From Myxococcus sp. CA023 (GTDB lineage Bacteria > Myxococcota > Myxococcia > Myxococcales > Myxococcaceae), in the NCBI RefSeq assembly GCF_010998615.1, contig NZ_JAAEAH010000015.1, forward strand, positions 1 to 64,000: DNA of 64,000 bases, given 5' to 3'. A program made the translations under genes and the position numbers. Positions 19,039 to 28,140 of this stretch are shown here, piece after piece. Within the stretch, counting starts at the first letter, position 1; the number at the start of each line of letters is the position of its first letter. Below the pieces are notes generated by a model. The model saw only the letters and a list, made by a program, of their open reading frames with translations, ran no database searches and was not told where the DNA came from.

Positions 19039-21546
19039 ATGTCGCGCCGCCCTTCTTCATCCTCGCGGCCCGCGTCCGTGGACGAGCGCGAACCCGAGCG
19101 GTCCGTCTCCACGGAACCGGACGCGGTGTGTCCGCCGCGAGGGCTGGAGCCCCAGGTGGGTGGGGCCGGGAATGCCGTCCGCTTGCGCGGCAGTGACGAC
19201 GCGGAGGAGCGCCTCGCGTTCCTGGCCAGCGCGGGCGAGCTGCTGTCGTCGTCCCTGGATTCGGGCACGGTGCTCCAGCGGCTGGCGGAGCTGGCCGTGC
19301 CGCTGCTGGCGGACTGGTGCGCGGTGGACGTGCTCACGGCGGACGGGCGGGTTGAGCGGGTGGCCGCGGCGCACCGCCTGGCGGAGCAGGTGCCGCTGGT
19401 GCACGAGCTGGCACGCCTCCAGCCCCTGGACCTGACGGCCGAGGGCGGTATCCCGGAGGTGCTGCGCACCGGCAAGGCCGCCCTCCTTCCCGAAGTCCTG
19501 GACGCGATGCTGCCGGGCGTGGTGCTCACGGAGGCGCAGCTGGAGGTGGCGCGGCGCCTGGGCATCCGGGCGGGCCTCATCGTGCCGCTGCTGGCACGAG
19601 GCCGCGTGCTTGGCGCGCTGTTGCTGGTCCGGGGCGACTCGGACGGGGTGCCCGGTGCATCCGACCTGGACCTGGCGTTGGAGCTGGCCCGGCGCGCCGG
19701 CCTGTCCCTGGACAACGCGCTGCTGTACGCGGAGGCGCGCGGCGCGCAGCAGCGCACCGAGCGCCTCCAGGCCATCACCGCGGCCCTGTCCCGCGCGGCC
19801 ACCGCCGAGGACGTGGCCGAAGCGCTGATGCGCGAGGAGCTGCGGCCCGCGGGCCCGGCGCGCGGCGCGGTGCTCGGCATGCTGGAGGATGGCCGGCTGC
19901 ACGTGCTGGGCTCCTTCGGCTACGCGCCGGCGGTGCTGGATGCCCTGCGAGGGCTGTGGGCGGACCAGGTGCCCGGCGTGGACCGGGCGCTGGAGCAGAT
20001 GGAGCCGCAGTGGTTCTCCAACCACGCGGCGGTGCCGCGCGCCGTGCCCGAGTGGGCGCGGGACCTCGTCCAGGGCGTGGGGACCGGGGCCTGGGCGGTG
20101 CTGCCCTTGAAGGTGGAGCACCGCATCCGGGGCTTCCTGCTGTTCGCGTGGGACGGGCCGCAGGTGTTCCTCTCGGAGGAGCGCGGCTTCCTGTCCTCGT
20201 TGGCGCAGCAGTGCGCGCAGGCGCTGGAGCGCGCGGCGCTGTACGAGGCGCTGCGTGAGCGCGGCGGCAAGCTGCACCTGGCGCTGGAGGCGGGCAAGGA
20301 GGCCGAGGAGCGGCTCTTCTTCCTGCTGGAGGCGAGCCGCGCGCTGGCCGAGCACCTGGACGACGTGGAGTGGACGCTGGAGCACCTGGCGCGAGTGGCC
20401 GCGCGAAACGTGGCCACGTACTGCCTGGTGGAGTTGATGGGGGCGGACGGCGTGCTGCGCGGCGTGGCCGCGTCCCACCGGGAGCCGGAGCGGGACGTGT
20501 CGGTGCTGGCCTCGCTGTCCCCTTCATGGGTGGAGGGCACGCTGAATCCGGCGCGCGAGTGCTTCCTGTCGGGGGAGACGCGCTTCTTGCCCGAGGTGGG
20601 GCCGGAGCTGCGCGAGCGCATGTGCCAGGGGCCCGAGCACCGCGCGTTCCTGGAGGCGCTGAATCCACACTCGCTGCTCGCGGTGGCGGTGCGCATGCGG
20701 GGACGCATGCTGGGCGTCATCACGCTGGGCACCGCGGCTCCCTGCCGCCGGCTGGTCACCGCCGACGTGGCCATGGCGGAGGAGCTGGCGCGGCGCGTGG
20801 CGGTGGCGCTGGAGAACGCGTCGCTGTACCGGGACGCGCAGGCCGCGGTGCGTCTGCGCGACGAGTTCCTCTCCGTGGCCAGCCATGAGCTGAAGACGCC
20901 GCTCACCAGCCTGAAGCTCCAGCACGGCCTCATCGACCGCGTCGCCCTCGGAGACGTGGGGGACAAGGTGCGGCCCCGGCTGGCCACGGCCGTGCGGCAG
21001 GTGCAGCGGTTGAGCGCGCTGGTGGACAGCCTGCTGGACGTCAGCCGGATTTCGCTGGGGCGGCTGATGCTGGAGCCGTCCGACGTGGACCTGGGCCAGG
21101 CGGTGCGCGACGCGGTGGACCGCATGGAGGAGGTGTTCTCCCAGGCGGGCTGTCCGGTGCGTGTGGAGGTGCCGGGCCCGCTGCCGGGGAAGTGGGATTC
21201 GCTGCGGCTGGACCAGGTGCTGGTGAACCTGCTCACCAACGCGGCCAAGTACGGCGCGGGCCGGCCTGTCCTGGTGGAGGCGGCCTTCGAGGGCGAGGAG
21301 ATGGTGCGGGTGTCGGTGCGTGACGAGGGCATCGGCATCGCCGCGGAGGACCTGCCGCGCCTGTTCGGCCGCTTCGAGCGCGCGGTGTCCGACCGGCACT
21401 ATGGCGGCCTGGGACTGGGGCTCTACATCAGCCGGCAAATCGTGGACGCCATGGGCGGCCGCATCGAGGTGGAGAGCCGGCCCGGGCTGGGTTCCATCTT
21501 CACCGTGCGACTGCCCCGGTCCACGGCACAATGCGCGCCATGGTGA
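19039..21546 (+). CDS. Soluble multi-GAF sensor histidine kinase
   Basis: An 835-residue kinase with three GAF-like domains (about 60-235, 245-405 and 425-600), a HisKA domain with His616 in ASHELKTPLTS and a HATPase domain with NLLTNAAKY, VRDEGIGI and GLGLGLYIS. There are no membrane segments and no receiver domain. The ATG at 19039 is preferred; an in-frame TTG 22 codons upstream is possible. Its 3' end overlaps the start of an ABC transporter ATPase gene, so kinase and exporter are made together. This suggests that the kinase responds to, or controls, transport, although no response regulator is in the operon. Confidence 0.9.
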   Translation: MSRRPSSSSRPASVDEREPERSVSTEPDAVCPPRGLEPQVGGAGNAVRLRGSDDAEERLAFLASAGELLSSSLDSGTVLQRLAELAVPLLADWCAVDVLTADGRVERVAAAHRLAEQVPLVHELARLQPLDLTAEGGIPEVLRTGKAALLPEVLDAMLPGVVLTEAQLEVARRLGIRAGLIVPLLARGRVLGALLLVRGDSDGVPGASDLDLALELARRAGLSLDNALLYAEARGAQQRTERLQAITAALSRAATAEDVAEALMREELRPAGPARGAVLGMLEDGRLHVLGSFGYAPAVLDALRGLWADQVPGVDRALEQMEPQWFSNHAAVPRAVPEWARDLVQGVGTGAWAVLPLKVEHRIRGFLLFAWDGPQVFLSEERGFLSSLAQQCAQALERAALYEALRERGGKLHLALEAGKEAEERLFFLLEASRALAEHLDDVEWTLEHLARVAARNVATYCLVELMGADGVLRGVAASHREPERDVSVLASLSPSWVEGTLNPARECFLSGETRFLPEVGPELRERMCQGPEHRAFLEALNPHSLLAVAVRMRGRMLGVITLGTAAPCRRLVTADVAMAEELARRVAVALENASLYRDAQAAVRLRDEFLSVASHELKTPLTSLKLQHGLIDRVALGDVGDKVRPRLATAVRQVQRLSALVDSLLDVSRISLGRLMLEPSDVDLGQAVRDAVDRMEEVFSQAGCPVRVEVPGPLPGKWDSLRLDQVLVNLLTNAAKYGAGRPVLVEAAFEGEEMVRVSVRDEGIGIAAEDLPRLFGRFERAVSDRHYGGLGLGLYISRQIVDAMGGRIEVESRPGLGSIFTVRLPRSTAQCAPW

Positions 21547-22307
21547 CAGTGGGAAGGGCGGACGTGCCCAAGGTGTTGTCGGTGGCGAAGCTGCGGAAGG
21601 AGTACGGCGGCAAGGCCGCGGTGGAGGGTGTCTCCTTCGAGGTGGGACGCGGAGAGATTGTCGGGCTGCTGGGCCCCAACGGCGCGGGGAAGACGACCAC
21701 CATCAACATGGTGCTCGGCGTGCTGCAGCCCACGTCCGGCACCATCCACATCCAGGACCTGGACCTGGCGGCGCAGCGCTCCGCCGCGCTGGCGCTGACG
21801 AACTTCGCCGCCGTCTACTCGCCGCTGCCGGGCAACCTCTCCGTGTACCAGAACCTGCGCGTCTTCGGCCTCATCTACGGGGTGAAGTCCCTGGGGGCGC
21901 GCATCGCGGAGTTGCTGGAGCAGTTCGACCTGGTGAAGTACCGCGACGTGAAGTGCGGCGTGCTGTCCTCCGGAGAGCAGACCCGCGTGGCGTTGGCGAA
22001 GGCGATGCTCAACCGTCCGCACCTGCTGCTCCTGGACGAGCCCACCGCGTCGCTGGACCCCGCGACGGCCCGGGACATCCGCGCCCGGATTCGCGAGTTC
22101 GCCGCGCGGGACACCGGCGGCGTGCTGTGGACGTCCCACAACATGTACGAGGTGGAGGAGGTCTGCGACCGGGTGCTGTTCCTGGCGCGCGGCCGGGTGC
22201 TCCTGGAAGGCAACCCGCGGACGCTGCCCGGCGAGCACGGCCAGGCCTCGCTGGAAGAACTCTTCATCACCGTGGCGCGCGAGCCGCTCGCGCTGGAGCA
22301 GCGCTGA
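21540..22307 (+). CDS. ABC-2 type exporter, ATP-binding protein
   Basis: About 255 residues from ATG 21540 (258 from ATG 21531). It has Walker A GPNGAGKTTT, the signature motif in the variant form LSSGEQTRVALA, Walker B LLLLDEP, a D-loop SLDPATA and the switch histidine in TSHNM. The order and length fit a DrrA/NodI-type ATPase that pairs with an ABC-2 permease, which is the next gene 2 bp on. Either start codon overlaps the end of the GAF kinase gene, implying translational coupling. The exported substrate cannot be inferred. Confidence 0.92.
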   Translation: MVTVGRADVPKVLSVAKLRKEYGGKAAVEGVSFEVGRGEIVGLLGPNGAGKTTTINMVLGVLQPTSGTIHIQDLDLAAQRSAALALTNFAAVYSPLPGNLSVYQNLRVFGLIYGVKSLGARIAELLEQFDLVKYRDVKCGVLSSGEQTRVALAKAMLNRPHLLLLDEPTASLDPATARDIRARIREFAARDTGGVLWTSHNMYEVEEVCDRVLFLARGRVLLEGNPRTLPGEHGQASLEELFITVAREPLALEQR

Positions 22308-22309
22308 CC

Positions 22310-23113
22310 ATGCACCTGCACCGGGCCGCCGCCGTCGCGCTTCGCCACTACTACCTCTTGCGAGGGAGCCTCGCGCGCTTCCTGCCACTCTTCGCGTGGG
22401 TGGCCATCGACATGGTGCTGTGGGGCTTCATGAGCCGCTACCTCAACACCGTCACCTCTCAGGAATACAACTTCGTCCCGGTGCTGCTGGGCGCCGTCCT
22501 GCTGTGGGACTTCTTCATCCGCGTCATGCAGGGCGTGACGATGGTGTTCTTCGAGGACGTGTGGTCGCGCAACTTCCTCAACATGTTCGCGTCCCCGCTC
22601 ACCATCTCCGAATACCTGGGCGGGCTGGTGCTCTCCAGCATCGCCACCAGCACCCTGGGCTTGTTGGTGATGCTGGTGCTGGCCAGCACCGTCTTCGGCC
22701 TGTCCTTCGCCGCGTACGGCGTGCTCTTCGTGCCCTTCCTGCTGGTGCTGTTCCTGTTCGGCATCGCGCTGGGCATCTTCGGCTGTGCGCTGGTGCTGCG
22801 CCTGGGCCCGGCGTCGGAGTGGTTCGTCTGGCCCATCCCCGCGCTGCTGTCGCCCTTCGCCGGCGTGTTCTACCCGCTGTCCACGCTGCCTGCGTGGATG
22901 CAGGCCGTGTCCCATCTGCTACCCCCCTCGTACGTGTTCGAGGGCATGCGCACGCTCGCGGCGGGGGGCGCGTTCCAGGTGTCCACGCTGCTGTGGGGGG
23001 CTGGCCTCGCCGTGGTGGAAATCCTGCTCGCGTGTGCCTTCTTCACGCGGGTACACCGACAGGCCGTGCGCACTGGACTCATCGCGCGATACAGCGCTGA
23101 AAGCGTGAGCTGA
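22310..23113 (+). CDS. ABC-2 type exporter, permease
   Basis: A 267-residue membrane protein with six predicted helices and the general layout of ABC-2 permeases, including FFEDVWSRNFLNMFASPL between helices 2 and 3 and SPFAGVFYPLSTLPAWMQ with LLPPSYVFEGMR near the C-terminus. It begins 2 bp after the ATPase stop and surely forms the transporter with it. The 260 bp after it hold a weak 7-bp inverted repeat (CGTTTTC at 23121 and GAAAACG at 23158) but no clear terminator. Confidence 0.9.
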   Translation: MHLHRAAAVALRHYYLLRGSLARFLPLFAWVAIDMVLWGFMSRYLNTVTSQEYNFVPVLLGAVLLWDFFIRVMQGVTMVFFEDVWSRNFLNMFASPLTISEYLGGLVLSSIATSTLGLLVMLVLASTVFGLSFAAYGVLFVPFLLVLFLFGIALGIFGCALVLRLGPASEWFVWPIPALLSPFAGVFYPLSTLPAWMQAVSHLLPPSYVFEGMRTLAAGGAFQVSTLLWGAGLAVVEILLACAFFTRVHRQAVRTGLIARYSAESVS

Positions 23114-23373
23114 TACAGGACGTTTTCAGTCGTGCTGTCGACACGGTGAGGGCGTGCGAAAACGCGTGGCCGGTGGGGCCGTGGGCGAGTCTAATCTCCG
23201 TGGTGGCTGTATCCGCGGGGGGCCGAGTCCTGGACGAACCGCGCTTGTGACTCCAGATGCCGCGCCCCTGCCCGCGGACTGGTTTCGACATGAGCAAGGT
23301 GGTGGTTGAGGTCGTCGTGGAGGAGGCCCGGCGTGGGTGGCAGCAATCGCACACCCGTACCTGGAGCATACCG

Positions 23374-23910
23374 ATGCGAAGCCTCAATCCTGTTTTCTCG
23401 TCCGCGGTGGTGATGGCCCTGTGCTCACTGCTCGCGGGCGGTTGTGGCGGTTCACCGTCGGGCGGTGAGTCCCCGGACACGCAGACCCCTCAGAGCGGCG
23501 GGCTGGGCGGCAAGGCCGGCGAAGGAGGCCCTGTCTTCGGCGACGAGCCGACGTACCCCGGGGACGATGACGCCACGCCGGGCAAGGTCACCATCTGCCA
23601 CATTCCCCCGGGCAACCCCGCCAACGCGCACACCATCTCGGTGTCCACGTCGGCCTGGCCGGCGCATGAGCGGCATGGAGACACGCTGGGCCCCTGCGAC
23701 GGGGGCGGCGAGGAGCCGGATGCCGGCGGTGGCGAGGAGCCGGACGCGGGCACGGGCGGCGAGGAGCCGGACGCGGGCACGGGCGGCGAGGAGCCGGACG
23801 CGGGCGCTCCGGTGTGCGCGCCCATTGGCGCGGCCTGTGGTGAGTCCGCCGCCTGCTGCTTGGGGCTGATGTGCGGCGAGGACAGCACCTGCGAGCCTGT
23901 CATCGGCTGA
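23374..23910 (+). CDS. Lipoprotein with CHIPPGNP motif and EEPDAG repeats
   Basis: A 178-residue protein with a lipoprotein signal peptide (hydrophobic core then LLAGGC), so it is probably anchored to the outer membrane. After a Gly/Pro-rich linker it carries VTICHIPPGNPANAHTI and then AHERHGDTLGPC, a Cys/His-containing motif that I have seen in secreted proteins of several phyla. Four copies of a GGEEPDAG-type repeat follow (about 23706-23805), then a cysteine-rich C-terminus with six Cys. The ATG at 23374 is chosen because it directly precedes the signal peptide. Function is unknown; metal binding or a structural cross-linked role is possible. Confidence 0.78.
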   Translation: MRSLNPVFSSAVVMALCSLLAGGCGGSPSGGESPDTQTPQSGGLGGKAGEGGPVFGDEPTYPGDDDATPGKVTICHIPPGNPANAHTISVSTSAWPAHERHGDTLGPCDGGGEEPDAGGGEEPDAGTGGEEPDAGTGGEEPDAGAPVCAPIGAACGESAACCLGLMCGEDSTCEPVIG

Positions 23911-23923
23911 CGTGGATGAACGC

Positions 23924-23953
23924 ACCTCCCCGTCCGCGGTTGGGCGGGGAGGT
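23924..23953 (+). terminator. 9-bp perfect hairpin after the lipoprotein gene
   Basis: ACCTCCCCG at 23924-23932 and CGGGGAGGT at 23945-23953 pair perfectly around a 12-nt loop, 13 nt after the lipoprotein stop codon. No T-run follows, so it may be a weak or factor-assisted terminator. Confidence 0.5.
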
Positions 23954-24295
23954 CCGCCGCGCTCGGCTCACGGGCGCGGACGCGCGTTGAGCGCAGCACA
24001 CTTGCCGAGGCTTCAGGCGGTGGCGCGACGTCCACCATGGAGGTCCCGCGAGGCGTGCGTGCTCCGCCCAACAGAGCGGTCGTTGCGCGTTCGACGCACG
24101 TTCCGAAGTGCGTCGCGAAACGCGCCGTGACGGCGTTAGGGTTTCAGCTCAAGGAGGGGGACATCGGAGCGCCAGGGCGCGCGTTCCGAACGGGCACTGT
24201 CACATCTTCCGAAACCCATTTCGCGCTGGCTCGTGCGTGGGCCCACTGGCTGCTGGCCGGAGCGGGGCGCCTGTCGCGCGAAGGACGTTGGCATC
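23954..24295 (+). other. Intergenic region with a long imperfect inverted repeat
   Basis: About 340 bp without a convincing gene between the lipoprotein and the pseudokinase. At 24092-24099 and 24108-24115, CGACGCAC and GTGCGTCG form a perfect 8-bp repeat around an 8-nt loop. The stem extends with GCGTT (24087) and AACGC (24119) across a 3-nt bulge, giving 13 bp in all. There is no T-run after it. It could be an operator or an RNA structure in the 5' leader of the pseudokinase gene. Confidence 0.5.
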
Positions 24296-25348
24296 ATGTC
24301 CCGGTCGGACGTCACCACCTCCGTTCCCGTGTTCACCCAGACCTTCCGGTCCACGTGTGGCTGTGTCCCCGCGCACGGGGGGGCCTGCGAGTGTCCGGCC
24401 CGGGCGGGCGCGCGTCGTGTGTCCATGGGGTGTCCGCCATCCTTCATGGTGTCGCCCGCGAGGGAGGCCCCGTTCCCGTCCTCGGCGGCCTCGCTGGTGG
24501 GACAGCAGGTGGGCCACTTCCGGCTGCTGCGCGAGCTGGGCCGGGGAAGCCTGGGCGTCGTGCTGCTCGCGGAGCACGCGCTCATCCAGAAGCGCGTGGC
24601 CATCCAGGTGCTTCACACGCACGTGACGCAGGACCCGGCGCAGGTCGCTCGGTTCCTTCAGGCGGCGCGCACGCTGACGCTCATCCAGCACGCGCACATC
24701 GTCTCGCTCTACGACCTGGGCATTCGCGACGGGCGTCCCTACCTCGTCAGGGAGTACCTGGAGGGACAGAGCCTGACCGCCTTCGCGAAGGGGCCGCTGG
24801 CGTCCGCGCTGGTGGTGGACCTGCTCACCCAGGTGTGTGACGCGCTGGGCGCCGCGCATGCGCACGGCATCGCCCACGGCAGTCTCAATCCCACCAGCAT
24901 CTTCCTCATCCCCGACGCGAATGGCCGCCAGCACGTGAAGCTGCTGGACTTCGGCATCGCCGGGTTGCTCCCTCCCGCCGACGGCGCCGCCGACCTGCCG
25001 GTGGCCGCGGACCTCTTCGCCGTGGGCGTGCTGGGCGCGCTGCTTGTCGCGGGCCGGCTGTCCTCGCGCGGGCACGCGGCGGATGAGCCGCTTCATGGCC
25101 ACGCTCGGGAGGTGCCATCGCTACCGCTACCGGCGGGCATCCCGTCGGCGCTGTCACGCGTGCTGCTCAAGGCCATGGCGCGCCGCCCGGGGGACCGTTA
25201 TGCCAGTGCGGCCGAGCTGCGCGCGGCCTTGCAGGCGTCGGTGGCGCTCGACGACGGCGTGGCGCATCCAGAGGCCCTGGAGCTGGAGCGGCTTCCCAGT
25301 TGGTACACGCTCCGGGGGCCGCCGGGGGCCGCGCCCGCCTCCAGGTAG
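24296..25348 (+). CDS. Ser/Thr kinase-like pseudokinase
   Basis: A 350-residue protein with a clear protein-kinase fold (about 72-335): glycine loop LGRGSLGVVLLAEH, DFG at 218-220, and late-lobe MARRPGDRYASAAELRAAL. Key residues are changed. The ATP-binding lysine of VAIK is Gln104, the helix-C glutamate position in FLQAAR is Ala, and HRDLKPxN reads HGSLNPTS (194-201), so catalytic Asp, Lys and Asn are all lost. It is therefore expected to be inactive and to act by binding. The N-terminus holds a cysteine cluster (CGCVPAHGGACEC). I chose ATG 24296 (AAGGA 10 nt upstream); ATG 24446 is an alternative that removes the cysteines. Confidence 0.83.
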   Translation: MSRSDVTTSVPVFTQTFRSTCGCVPAHGGACECPARAGARRVSMGCPPSFMVSPAREAPFPSSAASLVGQQVGHFRLLRELGRGSLGVVLLAEHALIQKRVAIQVLHTHVTQDPAQVARFLQAARTLTLIQHAHIVSLYDLGIRDGRPYLVREYLEGQSLTAFAKGPLASALVVDLLTQVCDALGAAHAHGIAHGSLNPTSIFLIPDANGRQHVKLLDFGIAGLLPPADGAADLPVAADLFAVGVLGALLVAGRLSSRGHAADEPLHGHAREVPSLPLPAGIPSALSRVLLKAMARRPGDRYASAAELRAALQASVALDDGVAHPEALELERLPSWYTLRGPPGAAPASR

Positions 25349-25424
25349 GGCGGCCTGGCTGTCTCGGCGGGGCGTCATGCCTTGCGTCTGGCGGGGCCCT
25401 CCTCGTTAATCCACTTCAGCTCCC

Positions 25425-26729
25425 ATGGCCTCCGACCCCGACGACAAGCTTCCTCCCCAGGGCCGCTTCAACCGCCTGCGCAAGCTGGCAGGCCTCTCCG
25501 TACAGGTGGGCACGGATGTGCTCAAGAGCGGCGCGAAGCGCCTGTCCGGGAGCACGCCCGACCTGCTCAGCAAGGAGGCCGCGGAGAAGCTGGTCTCCAC
25601 CCTGGGCGAGCTCAAGGGGGCCGCCATGAAGATGGGGCAGGCCATCTCCATGGACCCGGACCTGCTCACCCCCGAGGTGCGGCAGGTGCTGGCGCGGCTG
25701 CAGAACCAGGCGCCCTCCATGTCCTACGCGCAGGTGTCGCGCGTGGTCCAGGCGGAGCTGGGCGCGCCGCCAGAGTCGCTCTTCCGCGAGTTCAGCGAGG
25801 AGCCGTTGGCGGCCGCGTCGCTGGGGCAGGTGCACCGCGCGGTGATGGAGGACGGCCGGGCGGTGGCGGTGAAGGTGCAATACCCCGGCATCGACGTGTC
25901 CCTGGCCAACGACATGGCGAACCTGGGCATCGTGGCGAAGACGGCGTCGACGGTGCTGCGCGTGTCCGATGCAGGCGCCTACTTCCAGGAGTTCCGCGAC
26001 GAGATGTTGCTGGAGTTGGACTACCACCGCGAGGCCGAGCTGGCCGAGGGCTTCGCGCGCAGCGTGGCGAAGCTGCCGGAGCTGTGTGTGCCCGCCGTCA
26101 TCTCCAGCCACAGCGCGAAGCGGGTGCTGACGCTGGAGCTGCTGGAGGGGCTCACCCTCAAGGACTGGCTGCCGACGAATCCCTCCAACGAGGCGCGCTT
26201 CCGCGTGGCGCGCCAGCTCATCCTCGCCACCTACGGGCCCTTCTTCAGCGCGGGCGAAATCCACGCGGACCCGCACCCGGGCAACTTCATGGTGATGCCG
26301 GACGGGCGGCTGGGCTTGCTGGACTTCGGCTCCATCAAGCGCTTCTCCCCGCGCTTCGTGGACGTCAACCAGCGCATGCTCCGGCAGACGATGCGCATGG
26401 AGCCGTTGGACATCCTGAGCCTGAGCCGGGAGGTGGGCTTCACCGTGGAGCTTCCGGACGAGGAGGCCGAGGACCTCATCACCGAGGTGCTGCGCATCGC
26501 CGGGCGGCCCATGCGCCTGCCGGACTACGACTACGCGGTCTGCGAAATCAACCGCGACATGCGCCACCACTTCTCGCGCAACGCGCCGCGCTTCCTGAAA
26601 ATCAGGCCGCCACCGGAGGCGATGATGTTCTTCCGCTCCACCGGTGGGCTGGCTCAGAATCTGAGGCTCATCGGCGCGCGGGGGGACTTCCGCGCGGTCT
26701 TCCTGGAAGTGACGGACCTGCCCGCGTGA
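25425..26729 (+). CDS. ABC1/AarF (UbiB/ADCK) family atypical kinase
   Basis: A 434-residue member of the ABC1 family with the diagnostic motifs in order: KxGQ in MKMGQAIS, the alanine-rich loop [11 protein letters not shown], the lysine in [10 protein letters not shown], the glutamate in [10 protein letters not shown], catalytic HADPHPGNF and LLDFGS. Unlike UbiB it lacks a C-terminal transmembrane pair. Family members act in ubiquinone synthesis or lipid-related processes with unorthodox ATP use. It is separated from the pseudokinase by 76 bp in the same direction. It ends 13 bp from a convergent response regulator. Confidence 0.9.
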   Translation: MASDPDDKLPPQGRFNRLRKLAGLSVQVGTDVLKSGAKRLSGSTPDLLSKEAAEKLVSTLGELKGAAMKMGQAISMDPDLLTPEVRQVLARLQNQAPSMSYAQVSRVVQAELGAPPESLFREFSEEPLAAASLGQVHRAVMEDGRAVAVKVQYPGIDVSLANDMANLGIVAKTASTVLRVSDAGAYFQEFRDEMLLELDYHREAELAEGFARSVAKLPELCVPAVISSHSAKRVLTLELLEGLTLKDWLPTNPSNEARFRVARQLILATYGPFFSAGEIHADPHPGNFMVMPDGRLGLLDFGSIKRFSPRFVDVNQRMLRQTMRMEPLDILSLSREVGFTVELPDEEAEDLITEVLRIAGRPMRLPDYDYAVCEINRDMRHHFSRNAPRFLKIRPPPEAMMFFRSTGGLAQNLRLIGARGDFRAVFLEVTDLPA

Positions 26730-26736
26730 GGCCGGC

Positions 26737-26754
26737 GCCGCGCTAACGCGCGGC
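26737..26754. terminator. Hairpin between convergent genes
   Basis: GCCGCGC, a TAAC loop and GCGCGGC form a 7-bp GC stem that spans the gap and the stop codon of the minus-strand regulator. It could terminate both genes. No T-run accompanies it. Confidence 0.4.
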
Positions 26755-27150
26755 CTGCACGGCTTCCGAAGCCGCGGGCTTGAGGTGGAGCGCTTCCAGC
26801 CGCTGGGCCAGCTCCTCGCCCTGCACGCTCTTGCAGATGTAGCCGTCTGCGCCCGAGGCGCGCGCCAGGGCGCGCAGCTGGGATTCGTCCGACGCGGAGT
26901 AGAGGATGAACTTCGTGCCCTTGGGCGCCTGACCGCGCGCGAGCGTGAGCACCTTGTCGCCGCTGAGCGCGGGGATGTTCACGTCCAGCAACACCAGGTC
27001 CGGCTGGGTGGTGCGCACCAGGTTGGACACGCCCAGGGAGGAGCGGTGGGTGCGGACGTCGAAGCCGAAGGCGGAGAGGGTGCGCTCCACGAGGGAGAGC
27101 TGGTCCTGGTCATCGTCCACGATGAGGACGCGAATCTTCGTCTCCGGCAT
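26743..27150 (-). CDS. Single-domain response regulator (paralogue of 31094-31504)
   Basis: A 135-residue receiver with acidic cluster VDDDQDQ, phospho-acceptor Asp56 in LLDVNIPAL, Ser in YSASDES and Lys107 in YICKSVQG. It has no output domain beyond a short tail. The ATG at 27150 follows GGGGGAAG; the longer frame upstream is arbitrary. By hand alignment about 90 of the first 124 residues match the regulator at 31094-31504, 4 kb away, so the two arose by duplication. Its promoter region faces the NarL-type gene at 27301. Confidence 0.9.
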   Translation of the reverse strand: MPETKIRVLIVDDDQDQLSLVERTLSAFGFDVRTHRSSLGVSNLVRTTQPDLVLLDVNIPALSGDKVLTLARGQAPKGTKFILYSASDESQLRALARASGADGYICKSVQGEELAQRLEALHLKPAASEAVQAAR

Positions 27151-27300
27151 GGCTTCCCCCTTCAGCGTGCGGATGGCACTGCGGGTGCTTCCTGACGGGG
27201 CAAGTATCCTCCAGACGTCATTCCCTGTCGCCCCCCACATGAGGGAATCCCCTTAGCGGGGTTGAATCGCAGGGGACGAACGGGGGAGGGTGGAAGGGCC

Positions 27301-27963
27301 ATGGAATCGGAACGCATCCGGGTGGCCATCCTGGAGGACCAGCAGGTCTTCCGGGAGGCCCTGGTGGCTGTGCTGGAAGGCGCGGGCATGGACGTGGTGG
27401 CGGACTTCGGGGAGCCCGCGCCGTTCTTCGCGCGTGTGCGCGAGACGCTGCCCCATGTCGCGCTGGTGGACCTGCGCCTGGAGCTGCCGGGGTGGGAGGC
27501 GCCCACCAGCGGGATGTCGGCGCTCCAGTGTCTGCATGACTTCTTCCCGGCGGTGAAGCCGCTGGTGCTGTCGGGCCACCGCGAGGCGGAGGTGGTGGAG
27601 CAATGCCTCCAGGCGGGCGCGGCCGGCTACCTGTGGAAGCAGAACGTGGGCTGCGCGGAGGTGGTGGAGGCGGTGGAGCGGGTGGTGCGTGGCGAGCGGC
27701 TGCTGTCCACGGGGCTGGCGTGGCCCCGGCCGGAGGCGTCGCCGCGGGGCGAGCTGGGCCGGCTGACGCCGCGTGAGCGCGAGGTGCTGGGCTACATCGC
27801 CGCGGGCGCGGACAACCTGAGGATCGCCGCATGCCTGGGCATCACCGAGCGCACGGTGAAGGCGCACATCACCGCCATCTACAAGAAGGTGGGCTCGGAG
27901 AACCGCACGCAGCTGGCGGTCCTCGGGTGCCAGTTGGGTGTGCAGCGCCCGGCAAGCCTCTGA
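27301..27963 (+). CDS. NarL/FixJ-type response regulator
   Basis: A 220-residue transcription factor. The receiver has acidic residues in ILEDQQ, phospho-acceptor Asp57 in LVDLRLELPG and Lys113 in LWKQN. The C-terminal LuxR-type helix-turn-helix (about 155-213) contains LTPREREVLGYIAAG and ITERTVKAHITAIYKKV. The acceptor loop has no Pro two residues after the Asp, unlike typical receivers, but the acceptor itself is present. It is divergent from the single-domain regulator at 26743 across 150 bp, which suggests shared control. No kinase is adjacent. Confidence 0.9.
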   Translation: MESERIRVAILEDQQVFREALVAVLEGAGMDVVADFGEPAPFFARVRETLPHVALVDLRLELPGWEAPTSGMSALQCLHDFFPAVKPLVLSGHREAEVVEQCLQAGAAGYLWKQNVGCAEVVEAVERVVRGERLLSTGLAWPRPEASPRGELGRLTPREREVLGYIAAGADNLRIAACLGITERTVKAHITAIYKKVGSENRTQLAVLGCQLGVQRPASL

Positions 27964-28086
27964 GTCCGGAGGGCTTGCGCGTCAGACCGCCGGCCACTGG
28001 GAGCGCGCCACGACTGGTGGCACCGTCGAGGTGCCTGGGCGTCAGGCGCGCTCGCGCCTTTCCCCCCACGCCAGGGCGCCCGCTGG

Positions 28087-28119
28087 GGGCCAGGGCAGCG
28101 TTGCTGGCTGCCCTGGCCC
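28087..28119. terminator. 13-bp perfect hairpin between convergent genes
   Basis: Positions 28087-28099 (core CCAGGGCAGC) and 28107-28119 (core GCTGCCCTGG) are exact reverse complements around a 7-nt loop. It sits in the 177-bp gap between the convergent NarL-type gene and the hydrolase-like gene. There is no flanking T-run, so it may act as a bidirectional barrier or stabilise the mRNA ends. Confidence 0.55.
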
Positions 28120-28140
28120 GCCATGTGGAAAGCCGGTGCT

